Shown here piece by piece: positions 1-5,909 of a stretch of DNA of 14,315 bases. How positions within the stretch are numbered: the stretch's first letter is position 1; every line of letters begins with the position of its first letter. The stretch spans positions 2,691 to 17,005 of the forward strand of contig PMXH01000489.1 of NCBI GenBank assembly GCA_003165855.1. The letters are read 5' to 3'. The notes below the pieces were generated by a model. The model was not told the origin of the DNA and ran no database searches. It saw only the letters and a list, made by a program, of their open reading frames with translations. A program made the translations under genes and the position numbers. Source of the stretch: Acidobacteriaceae bacterium. GTDB taxonomy: Bacteria > Acidobacteriota > Terriglobia > Terriglobales > Acidobacteriaceae.

Positions 1-467
1 GTGCCTTCGCGCAGGAACTCGGGATTCGAAGCGACGTCGAAGGACGCGGGGTCGGTGCCGTTCCGCAGGATGATCTTGCGAACCCACTCGCTGGTGTAGA
101 CAGGCACCGTACTCTTCTCGACGATCACTTTGTATCCGTTGATGCCGCCGGAGATCTCGCGAGCCACCGACTCGACGTAAGACAGGTCAGCCTCGCCGCG
201 TTCGGTGGGCGGCGTGCCCACGGCGACGAAGATGGCGGAACTGGCGCGCACGGCCTCCTGCAGATCGTCGGAGAAAGTAAGGCGGTGTCCGCGGTGACGG
301 CTCAACAACTCGGGCAGGAAGTTTTCGTGGATGGGAACTTGGCCGTTCTTGAGAGCGGACAGTTTACGTTCGTCGTTGTCGACGAGAATGACGTCATGAC
401 CAAGGTCGGCAAAGCAGGCGCCAGCCACCAATCCTACGTATCCGGAACCAACCACAGCGATCCGCAT
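1..467 (-). CDS. ugd: UDP-glucose/GDP-mannose 6-dehydrogenase family, N-terminal part (runs off window)
   Basis: NAD-dependent oxidation of a nucleotide sugar (typically UDP-glucose to UDP-glucuronate) to provide uronic acid for surface polysaccharide. Reading the minus strand from the ATG at 467-465 gives about 155 residues with no stop before the window edge. Visible are the N-terminal Rossmann motif (MRIAVVGSGYVGLVAG, glycines 7, 9 and 12), the VGTPP segment after the second beta-alpha block, the EKSTVP strand and an NPEFLREG motif near the break. These are typical of the UGD/GMD family, but the catalytic Cys and C-terminal domain lie outside the window, so UDP-glucose versus GDP-mannose (or another sugar) cannot be settled. 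An AGGGAG ribosome site sits 8 nt before the ATG. The gene is divergent from the GAF-TonB gene at 897. Confidence 0.93.
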   Translation of the reverse strand, partial: MRIAVVGSGYVGLVAGACFADLGHDVILVDNDERKLSALKNGQVPIHENFLPELLSRHRGHRLTFSDDLQEAVRASSAIFVAVGTPPTERGEADLSYVESVAREISGGINGYKVIVEKSTVPVYTSEWVRKIILRNGTDPASFDVASNPEFLREG

Positions 468-501
468 GTTTCAAACTCCCTGGATTAAAAGATCTTGAAA
501 C
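468..501 (-). promoter_or_regulatory. Inverted repeat in the ugd leader with the ribosome site in its loop
   Basis: A perfect 7-bp inverted repeat, GTTTCAA (468-474) and TTGAAAC (495-501), directly abuts the ugd start codon. The 20-nt loop contains the AGGGAG Shine-Dalgarno. As mRNA it could form an AU-rich stem that presents or hides the ribosome site; as DNA it could be an operator. The function is inferred; only the repeat itself is seen. Confidence 0.35.
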
Positions 502-605
502 GCTCTGTTTTGAGGTGTTTCCAAAAGAGAAGCCACGGGGAGGAAGCAACAGAAACTGACTTGGAAAACCATTCTAACCAGCCCCAAGATTGGGTGATTC
601 TAACA

Positions 606-630
606 GTTTCTTGAAGGGAGTGGAAGAAAC
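606..630. repeat. Perfect 7-bp inverted repeat GTTTCTT / AAGAAAC
   Basis: GTTTCTT (606-612) and AAGAAAC (624-630) are exact reverse complements around an 11-nt centre. The repeat shares the GTTTC/GAAAC core with the pair at 468-501 and a looser pair at 517-521 / 552-556. It could be an operator or a transcript hairpin for ugd; no known regulator site is recognised. Confidence 0.4.
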
Positions 631-896
631 AAAAGACTCCGGGAAGGTCGTCCTAATTGTTCTTTCTTGCCGATATGGAACCGCTGGGCAGGTCGAGCGG
701 CCGGGGGTGTGATTGATCATTTTGGTGGGATGACTCAGCCGCGCATTATTCATCCTAAGGAATTAGCTTTAAGGACTTGCCATCCCGCAGGGGCAAATCG
801 GGCGCGACCGGGAAGGGCGAATGCATATTGACAACCCCCTGATTTGGGGCGAAACTCCGCTACAGACGCAGAGATTCCGTTGGTTGTTCCTCTCGT

Positions 897-2384
897 ATGG
901 CGCGCGATCCCATATTCGGGTCCGATCCGACAAAGCAATTTTTGCCGCCAGCAGAAACGGCTGCGGAGGAGGGAACTGCGCCGCAAAGGGCGGGGCCTGC
1001 GGCGGAATTGAATCTGGCGGACCTGACGGCAAAGTTTGCGGCGGCCGGAGGCGGGCGAATGTCGCCGGAACTCTCTGCCGGGCTGGCGCTGGACGTAGTT
1101 CTCAACGAAATTGTGGAGCAGGCGTGCCGGGCGACTGGGGCAACCGGGGCAGCGGTGATTCTGGAGCGGGACGGAGAGATGGTGTGCCGGGCCAGCACTG
1201 GAGGCAACGCTCCGGAATTGGGGGCGCGCTTGAGCCGCGAACCCGGTCTGACAGCGGAGTGCATAAAAACGCGCCAAGCGCAGCGCTGCGATGATGCGCA
1301 GGCCGACCCACGTGCCGACACCGAGGCTTCGCGGAGTTTGGGAGTGCGTTCGGTGGTAGTTCTGCCCCTGATCCGGAACGGTGACCTGGCAGGCATCCTG
1401 GAAGTTTTTTCGTCGCGGATTGGAGCTTTCGGAGAACGGGACGAACTCACACTGGAAGCGCTGGCCAACCGCATCCTCAAGAATCTGGAACGAGGCAGCG
1501 AGTCATACAGTGCCGCGGCGCAGAATCCCGCGCTGCCGCCTACGGGGATTTCAGTGCCAGAATTGGACGATGGGCACGCAGGATCGAGCGGTGTGAAAGA
1601 AAAAGAGGGTGACGCCGGTCCGGAGGCGGCTGGGCGAAGTCCGCGGACTGGGCTTGATGTTGTGACTTTCGCGCTGGGCGTGGTGGTCGTAGCTTGCGCG
1701 GTGCTGCTTGTAACTCTGGTAGGGCTGCGTCTGGGTTGGCGAAGGACTGCGGCTGTTCGAGGGCAGGTGACGAACTCGGCCGGCACCGCTGGTGGCGCGC
1801 GGAATCGGGGCGCACAGGCAGGCGCAACGCCGCATAGCACAGCGGCGGAGGCGTCAGGTGCGAAATCTGCAGCCAATGCAGGGTCGAAGGCCCCGGGCGG
1901 TGGCGGACTTGTGCCGCCGCGGACCCCGGCGGCCGGTCCAAAGGATTCCTTGCCTCCTCCAGGAGGACTCCTGGTTTACGAGAATGGAAAAGAAGTCTTC
2001 CGCATGCCGCCTGCAGTGGAGCAGCGTGAGGCGACAAACGGATCCAGTACATATGGGACAGGAGTGCAGCAAGCTTCCGATGTGGGGCAGGCGGGGTTGC
2101 TTCAGGTGGCACCGGAGGTGGCGGAAGGCAGCCTGCTGCATCGCGTTGAACCGGATTACCCCGAGCAAGCCCGGCAGCAGCAGATCCAAGGGCCAGTCGT
2201 TTTGGATGTGCGCACCCGCCGCGATGGCACGATACAAGAATTGAAGTTGCTGAGCGGCCAGCGCCTGCTGGCCGATGCCGCGATTGCCGCAGTGAAACAG
2301 TGGCGATTCAGACCGCATCTAGTCAAGGGAGAGCCGGTGGAGATGCAGACAACGGTCACCTTGAATTTCAAGTTGCCCCGCTGA
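897..2384 (+). CDS. GAF domain - membrane helix - TonB C-terminal domain protein
   Basis: A 495-residue single-pass membrane protein. Residues ~60-200 look like a GAF fold (EIVEQACRATGATGAAVILE near the start, then RSVVVLPLIRNGDLAGILEV). A hydrophobic helix at ~255-280 follows, then an Ala/Gly/Pro-rich linker (~281-400). The C-terminus (~410-495) is a TonB-type domain with the DYPEQAR, VVLDVRTRRDGTI and AAVKQWRFRPH signatures. The expected topology is GAF in the cytoplasm and the TonB domain in the periplasm. GAF domains bind small ligands or mediate dimerisation; TonB C-domains contact outer-membrane receptors. This resembles a TonB-like energy or signal coupler with an intracellular sensor, but no ExbB/ExbD is nearby. 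The ATG at 897 is the only start codon after the in-frame stop at 840-842, and it lacks a clear Shine-Dalgarno. Many Acidobacteriota carry such GAF-TonB proteins (family knowledge); the role is unknown. Confidence 0.87.
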   Translation: MARDPIFGSDPTKQFLPPAETAAEEGTAPQRAGPAAELNLADLTAKFAAAGGGRMSPELSAGLALDVVLNEIVEQACRATGATGAAVILERDGEMVCRASTGGNAPELGARLSREPGLTAECIKTRQAQRCDDAQADPRADTEASRSLGVRSVVVLPLIRNGDLAGILEVFSSRIGAFGERDELTLEALANRILKNLERGSESYSAAAQNPALPPTGISVPELDDGHAGSSGVKEKEGDAGPEAAGRSPRTGLDVVTFALGVVVVACAVLLVTLVGLRLGWRRTAAVRGQVTNSAGTAGGARNRGAQAGATPHSTAAEASGAKSAANAGSKAPGGGGLVPPRTPAAGPKDSLPPPGGLLVYENGKEVFRMPPAVEQREATNGSSTYGTGVQQASDVGQAGLLQVAPEVAEGSLLHRVEPDYPEQARQQQIQGPVVLDVRTRRDGTIQELKLLSGQRLLADAAIAAVKQWRFRPHLVKGEPVEMQTTVTLNFKLPR

Positions 2385-2419
2385 CGGCAGCAGCGGTTAG
2401 TCAGGAATGCAGCGAGAGC

Positions 2420-2434
2420 GGCGAGGCGCTCGCC
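2420..2434. terminator. Short hairpin between convergent genes, possible terminator
   Basis: GGCGAG (2420-2425) and CTCGCC (2429-2434) form a perfect 6-bp GC-rich stem with a 3-nt loop. It lies in the 90-base gap between the convergent stops of the GAF-TonB gene and the LuxR-type gene. The position suits a terminator, but the following TTAT is a poor U-tract, so the call is tentative. Confidence 0.3.
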
Positions 2435-2474
2435 TTATCAAATCCATGAAAATGAACGTTCCTGCGATGGTGTC

Positions 2475-3260
2475 TTAGGTTGCGGTGGTGCGGATCGTCA
2501 CTGGGACTTTAGCCATTACTCGCGGCAAGGCGGCAACCGATTGCGAGGTCCGGCGGGAAGAAGGAAGTGGAGAAGTGTGGGATGCGGTGCCATTCCGGAA
2601 AGCGTAGAGCACGACCTCGACCCGGCTGGAAACCCCCAGCTTGTCGAAGATGCGGAATAGATAGTTCTTGACCGTGTGTTCCGTCAGCTTCAAACGCTGA
2701 GCGATCTCGCGATTGGTAAGGCCTTCGGCCACGCACCGTACCACATCCGTTTCCCGCGCCGAAAGTATCCCGCCGCTTAGGTTCAGGGAACTGGCGAGCG
2801 GAGGCTGAGCAAGAGCCTCGAGCACGAACTGCAGTTCCGTGCTATTGGCCCAAACCTGCCCATTATCAACACATTGCATGCACTTCGCCAACAAGCGGAA
2901 AGGCTCGGTCCGGCAGAAAACACCTTGAGCCCCGGCCCGGAAAGCCTCAATGACCCCGGCGCGTTCCGAGGAATCGAGCAACATGATTACGCGCGTGCCC
3001 GGCGATTGGAGGCGAATCTCGCGAACCAAGTCGAAGCTTCCCACACTGGGCTCGCCAAACTTGGCACTGATCACGGCAATTCGAGGCTGCTCCTTCTTTA
3101 CGAGGGCCAGGAGGGCAGTAGCGTCGGACGGCGACTCGATCATCTGGAATTGAGCATCCCGAGCTAAAGCCTCCACCAGCAACTGGGTGGTCATGGGAGT
3201 ACTATCCGCGGCCAGAACCCTAGGCCGGAGTTGGTTCGGGACAGTCATCATATTCGCCAT
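2475..3260 (-). CDS. LuxR/NarL-type transcription regulator with degenerate receiver domain
   Basis: A 261-residue DNA-binding regulator. Residues ~13-130 align with a response-regulator receiver and ~166-221 form a LuxR/GerE HTH (LSARETDVVRCVAEGLTNRE, then IAQRLKLTEHTVKNYLF). A basic, Ser/Thr-rich 40-residue tail follows. The receiver is atypical. The strand that normally ends in the phospho-acceptor Asp reads PRIAVISAKFG, with Ser65 at that position. The acidic pair is reduced to one Asp (VLAADSTP), the conserved Thr/Ser is Leu (VIMLLDSS), and the conserved Lys is Arg (GVFCRTEP). This implies control without His-Asp phosphotransfer. The start is uncertain: a GTG at 3269, this ATG at 3260 and ATGs at 3251/3248 are all in frame after an AAGGA. 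The GTG would be only 3 nt from the AAGGA, so ATG 3260 was chosen. The gene is divergent from the nusG paralogue, a likely target region. Confidence 0.88.
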   Translation of the reverse strand: MANMMTVPNQLRPRVLAADSTPMTTQLLVEALARDAQFQMIESPSDATALLALVKKEQPRIAVISAKFGEPSVGSFDLVREIRLQSPGTRVIMLLDSSERAGVIEAFRAGAQGVFCRTEPFRLLAKCMQCVDNGQVWANSTELQFVLEALAQPPLASSLNLSGGILSARETDVVRCVAEGLTNREIAQRLKLTEHTVKNYLFRIFDKLGVSSRVEVVLYAFRNGTASHTSPLPSSRRTSQSVAALPRVMAKVPVTIRTTAT

Positions 3261-3321
3261 ATTAGCCACATTTCCTTTGGTGACGATGAACTAGGACTTG
3301 CTCTTGCCGAAGGAAAAACCC

Positions 3322-3337
3322 CACTGGCACGCCAGTG
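3322..3337. repeat. 16-bp palindrome CACTGGC-AC-GCCAGTG
   Basis: Two perfect 7-bp arms around a 2-bp centre, about 60 bp upstream of the LuxR-type start codon. The position and symmetry suit a dimeric regulator operator, possibly autoregulation, but no known consensus is claimed. Confidence 0.45.
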
Positions 3338-3382
3338 CCAAAGAGGGACAGCATATGGGAAATTAGTCTCTAAGTAAATGGC

Positions 3383-3395
3383 ACTACCGGGTAGT
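3383..3395. promoter_or_regulatory. Palindrome ACTACC-G-GGTAGT, candidate operator
   Basis: A perfect 6-bp inverted repeat around a single G, about 120 bp from the LuxR-type start and about 300 bp from the nusG-paralogue start. A related CTAC-N4-GTAG repeat lies at 3621-3634, and a gapped look-alike, CTACCGGAAGTA, occurs at 7305-7316 in the leader of the downstream operon. A LuxR/NarL-type dimer is a plausible binder because its gene is adjacent; this is inference. Confidence 0.42.
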
Positions 3396-3561
3396 ATGAA
3401 AGGGGCGCGCAGCGGGCCAACAAAGTCTATCATTGTAGTGGTGTAACCCACAGAACCAGAAGGAGTTAGAGTCTTTATTCTCTCAACTTCTTACCTCTTG
3501 CACAAAATTGCGATGCCATGTAGTCTCGACCCAATTCTGGTTCGGCAGTTCCCCCCAAACA

Positions 3562-3690
3562 TTGAAGACGTTATTCCGAAAGACTAACAAGCAGGCTGAT
3601 GGGTTATCAGTTTTCGCAGTGCTACTGGGGTAGCCAGCGGTCTAACCTTTTTTTGGGCGGGTTGCGGAATGTGACTGAGAGGGCGAAGCT
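3562..3690 (+). promoter_or_regulatory. Leader of the nusG paralogue, similar to the leader at 7239-7427
   Basis: The last 24 bases (3667-3690, GAATGTGACTGAGAGGGCGA then AGCT) match 7404-7427 at 22 of 24 positions, and here end exactly at the ATG. Upstream, in the same order in both regions, lie TTGAA[G/T]ACGTTA (3562 / 7239), ATGGGT (3599 / 7271), GTTTT (3610 / 7285) and CGCAG...TACTG (3616 / 7340), with different spacing. The AGAGGG inside the element also serves as this gene's Shine-Dalgarno. A shared promoter or antiterminator-loading site is inferred. Confidence 0.55.
3621..3634. promoter_or_regulatory. Inverted repeat GCTAC-TGGG-GTAGC
   Basis: Perfect 5-bp arms and a 4-nt centre, 57 bases before the nusG-paralogue start codon. 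It shares the CTAC/GTAG half-sites with the 3383-3395 palindrome but with centre spacing of 4 instead of 3. It could be an operator or a small hairpin in the leader transcript. Confidence 0.35.
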
Positions 3691-4254
3691 ATGAGCAGCG
3701 GCAGCACACAATTCGGGGCGGAGTTCAGCGGCTTCGGACCAATCCCGTTATCCCATCAGCCGCAATGGTATGCGGTCCGCACGCGCTCGCGCCACGAGAA
3801 GATGGTGTCGGAGCAATTGGAGCAGCAAGGGATTGAAACCTTTCTGCCCTTAGTCAAGCGGACCCACAAGTGGAGCGACCGGACCAAGGAAGTCGAGCTG
3901 CCGCTTTTCAGCGGATACAGCTTTGTGCGCGTGGTTCTATCTTCGAACGAACGCCTGCGAGTTCTGCAAGCGCATGGAGTCGCGGGATTTGTAGGCATCA
4001 ATGGGGTGGGAACGGCAATTCCTGAGAGCCAGATTCAGGACATCCGGACGCTGCTTAGCAACAACGTTCCTTTCGAGGAACATCCGTTTCTACTAAAGGT
4101 GGGTCAGCGAGTACGAATCCGGGGGGGGTGCCTGGATGGGGTCGAAGGCGTTCTGGCGGGGCACAACGGGGACCAGAGCCTTATGATTTCACTGGAGCCG
4201 ATCCAACATTCGTTGTCCATCCGAATCCAAGGGTATGCTGTGGAAGCTGCCTAA
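3691..4254 (+). CDS. NusG-paralogue transcription antiterminator (RfaH/UpxY/LoaP-like)
   Basis: A 187-residue NusG-family elongation factor that would bind RNA polymerase and suppress pausing or termination within long surface-polysaccharide operons. The NGN domain spans ~25-122: PQWYAVRTRSRHEKMVSEQL, then GIETFLPLVKRTHKWSDR and ELPLFSGYSFVR. The KOW-containing C-terminal domain is at ~134-187 (VGQRVRIRGGCLDGVEGVLA). It is a specialised paralogue rather than housekeeping NusG: the RTHKWSDR...PLFSGYSFVR pattern is characteristic of EPS-linked members, and no secE or ribosomal-protein gene lies alongside. A variable ~24-residue N-terminal extension precedes the NGN domain. The ATG at 3691 has AGAGGG 7 nt upstream. 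A run of eight G (4121-4128) in the KOW-coding part is slippage-prone. It leads a set with the Fis-type gene and the ATPase gene, spaced by about 155 bp each, so separate promoters are possible. Confidence 0.93.
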   Translation: MSSGSTQFGAEFSGFGPIPLSHQPQWYAVRTRSRHEKMVSEQLEQQGIETFLPLVKRTHKWSDRTKEVELPLFSGYSFVRVVLSSNERLRVLQAHGVAGFVGINGVGTAIPESQIQDIRTLLSNNVPFEEHPFLLKVGQRVRIRGGCLDGVEGVLAGHNGDQSLMISLEPIQHSLSIRIQGYAVEAA

Positions 4255-4412
4255 ATCTGTTTCAAAATCTCTTTCAGAACCTCCTACCGTACAAATCTAA
4301 AGCCGCCATTCTGCTAGGGCATCTGCCCCGGGCAAACGGCGTGGTGTGTTGGGAAATCAGTCAGCCCAGCGGCGAACGACATTGATCGCTCGGCTCTTGG
4401 ATGAGGAATTCT

Positions 4413-4697
4413 ATGAGCGAAGTCAGCACCAAAACCAACGGCAACGGAAATATCGAGCAGACTCAGGCTTCTAACGTGGCGCATGCTCCGAACACAGGGG
4501 GCCTCGATAGCCTATCCTACCCGGAATTATCGCTCCGCAGCTTCCGGGATGAGGCGGAGATCCATGCCATCAGCAGCGCCCTCAAACACACCGGATGGAA
4601 TCGCAAACGGGCGGCGCAGTTGTTGAGCATCAGCTATCGCGGACTGCTCTACAAGATTCGCCGTCACAATCTTGCGCCGCCGGCCGAACCCACCTAG
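4413..4697 (+). CDS. Stand-alone Fis-type helix-turn-helix protein
   Basis: A 94-residue DNA-binding protein. The first ~38 residues are polar and probably flexible. Residues ~48-86 form a Fis/HTH_8 domain (EIHAISSALKHTGWNRKRAA, then QLLSISYRGLLYKIRRHNL), the same fold as the C-terminal domain of NtrC-class sigma-54 activators. The AAA+ sigma-54 interaction domain and receiver found in those activators are absent, so it cannot itself activate sigma-54 RNA polymerase and may act as an architectural or accessory regulator of the EPS genes. The start at 4413 was chosen over the in-frame ATG at 4401 because GAGGA (4403-4407) lies 5 nt before it; using 4401 would put that ribosome site inside the gene. 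It lies between the nusG paralogue and the ATPase gene on the same strand. Confidence 0.85.
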   Translation: MSEVSTKTNGNGNIEQTQASNVAHAPNTGGLDSLSYPELSLRSFRDEAEIHAISSALKHTGWNRKRAAQLLSISYRGLLYKIRRHNLAPPAEPT

Positions 4698-4766
4698 GAT
4701 GTAAAGCTCTGCACGGACTTCTTGCAGCCTCGGCGTAGCTACAGTGGCAGGACCGAAGGATGGCGA

Positions 4767-4782
4767 GAATGCGAGTAGGGCG
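4767..4782 (+). repeat. Possible degenerate third copy of the 24-nt leader element
   Basis: GAATGCGAGTAGGGCG upstream of the ATPase gene matches GAATGTGACT-(GAG)-AGGGCG of the shared leader element at 14 of 16 positions if three bases are deleted. With that gap the match may be chance; it is noted because it also lies in a same-strand intergenic leader of this locus. Confidence 0.2.
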
Positions 4783-4853
4783 TCCGCGAACGAGCTTGAC
4801 AGCAGGCAAAATTTATTTCAGCTTTTCACCAGGAACCGGGGTAAGGACTCGAA

Positions 4854-5867
4854 ATGTTTCTAAAATTCTACGGACTGCGGGAACAGCCATTTGGGGTTAC
4901 ACCCGATCCTCGTTTTCTGTATTTAAGCCCTGGGCACCGCGAGGCGCTGGCTTCCCTCTATTACGGCATCGAGTCCGGACGTGGTTTCATGGCATTGATT
5001 GCCAAGCCGGGCACAGGAAAAACCACGCTGCTGTTTCACTTGCTGGAGAAATTCCGCGCCGATGCGCGGGTGGCGTTTCTGTTTCAAACGCAATGCGATT
5101 CACGGGAGTTCATGCGTTTCCTGCTCGCCGACCTGGGCTGCGAGACCTACGAGCATGATTTTGTGCGGATGCACGATGAATTCAACAAGCTCCTGTTACA
5201 GGAATGCCGTGCCGGAAAACGTTTCATCATCGTCGTAGATGAAGCGCAAAATCTGGATGCGTCCGTATTGGAAACGATCCGATTGCTTTCGGATTTCGAA
5301 ACTCCCCGCGCCAAGCTGTTGCAGATCATTCTCGCCGGACAGCCGGAACTTGCCGACAAGCTAGCCCGGCGCAACCTTTCGCAGTTAAGGCAGCGGATAT
5401 CCCTGCTCAGTGGGCTCTCGCCGCTTTCCGTCGAGGAGAGCAGCCATTACGTGGATCATCGTCTCCGCATCGCCGGTTATTCGGGGAGCGCACTGTTTGA
5501 CCCTGCAGCGATGCATGCCATCACGCACTTTACAGAAGGAATTCCGCGCAACATCAACAACTTCTGTTTCAACGCGCTGTCGCTGGGTTGCGCTTTGGGC
5601 GAAAAAGTGATCGGGCTCTCGGTGGTACAGGAAGTCATCTCCGATCTGGACATTACCAAGCACGTGACAGAAGTGCCATCCGTTGCGGTTCCGCATTATG
5701 AGGACCTGGCGCCGGCCGTGAACGGAGAATTCCCGCCCTCCAGCGCCGTTCGCTCCGCTCCGGCGGGCAAACCCACTCTCGCTCCAACCGAGGCGAGGTC
5801 CTACATGCAGCAGGTCGCCCTGCAATTGAGGGATTGGAAACACAATGTAAACGGCCCGAAGCTGTAG
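4854..5867 (+). CDS. ExeA-type AAA ATPase of an EPS locus (XrtA/PEP-CTERM-locus ATPase-like)
   Basis: A 337-residue P-loop ATPase. It has the N-terminal FYGLREQPFGVTPDPRFLYL signature of the ExeA/GspA-like group. The Walker A (AKPGTGKTT, residues 50-58) has Ala at the usual first Gly. Walker B is FIIVVDEAQ (124-132). A RQRISLLSGLSPLS stretch and an EGIPRNINNFCFNAL sensor-2-like helix follow, then a Pro-rich tail after ~290. Members of this group occur in exosortase (XrtA)-linked EPS loci as well as type II secretion loci (family knowledge); no exosortase or secretion gene is seen here, and the context is EPS. It probably couples ATP hydrolysis to assembly or regulation of the export machinery; the exact job is unknown. 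AAGGA lies 7 nt before the ATG. No predicted membrane helix. The gene converges with proC with 42 bp between the stops. Confidence 0.88.
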   Translation: MFLKFYGLREQPFGVTPDPRFLYLSPGHREALASLYYGIESGRGFMALIAKPGTGKTTLLFHLLEKFRADARVAFLFQTQCDSREFMRFLLADLGCETYEHDFVRMHDEFNKLLLQECRAGKRFIIVVDEAQNLDASVLETIRLLSDFETPRAKLLQIILAGQPELADKLARRNLSQLRQRISLLSGLSPLSVEESSHYVDHRLRIAGYSGSALFDPAAMHAITHFTEGIPRNINNFCFNALSLGCALGEKVIGLSVVQEVISDLDITKHVTEVPSVAVPHYEDLAPAVNGEFPPSSAVRSAPAGKPTLAPTEARSYMQQVALQLRDWKHNVNGPKL

Positions 5868-5909
5868 TGGCTTCTACCGCTGGTTCCGAACTGGCTGCTG
5901 AGAATTTCG

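Larger units (their letters stand above)
468..896. other. Divergent intergenic region between ugd and the GAF-TonB gene
   Basis: About 430 bases with no convincing gene; the first 230 are AT-richer than the flanking genes. It must hold the promoters of both divergent genes, but I found no box pair close to a sigma-70 or sigma-54 consensus. It contains several GTTTC/GAAAC inverted pairs (468-630, listed separately) and an inverted repeat TTGCC (777-781) / GGCAA (792-796) about 100 bases before the GAF-TonB start. A short ORF-like start at 821, with AAGG before it, runs into the shadow frame of the 897 gene and is not called. Confidence 0.6.
3261..3690. other. Divergent regulatory region between the LuxR-type gene and the nusG paralogue
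   Basis: About 430 bases without a convincing gene, AT-richer than its neighbours. Seen within it are palindromes at 3322-3337 and 3383-3395, a CTAC...GTAG repeat at 3621-3634, a run of seven T at 3650-3656 and the leader element 3562-3690 shared with the downstream operon. No strong sigma-70 pair stands out; TTGAAG (3562-3567) followed after 17 nt by TAACAA is the best weak candidate towards the nusG paralogue. Confidence 0.6.

Noticed and set aside
821..896. ATG at 821 with AAGG upstream as an earlier start or leader peptide for the GAF-TonB gene
   Set aside because: It is out of frame with 897 and continues into a shadow frame; the true frame has a stop at 840-842, so no upstream extension is possible.
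750..1876. Several long frames on both strands across the GAF-TonB gene, including 860-1876 minus (338 residues)
   Set aside because: They lie opposite or out of frame with a gene that has recognisable domains, have low-complexity Arg/Ser/Pro/Ala-rich translations and match no family; they are GC-driven shadows.
3325..3340. TGGCAC...TGCCA reading as a sigma-54 promoter
   Set aside because: The -12 part is TGCCA with GC out of register; the sequence is better explained by the perfect palindrome 3322-3337.
3538..3553. Sigma-54-like sequence TGGTTCGGCAGTTCCC upstream of the nusG paralogue
   Set aside because: The -24 GG is present, but the invariant GC of the -12 element is replaced (TTCC rather than TTGC), so it is not a supportable promoter.
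5868..5909. GTAG-TGGCTT-CTAC hairpin between the convergent ATPase and proC genes as a terminator
   Set aside because: Only a 4-bp stem and no T-tract on either side; too weak.
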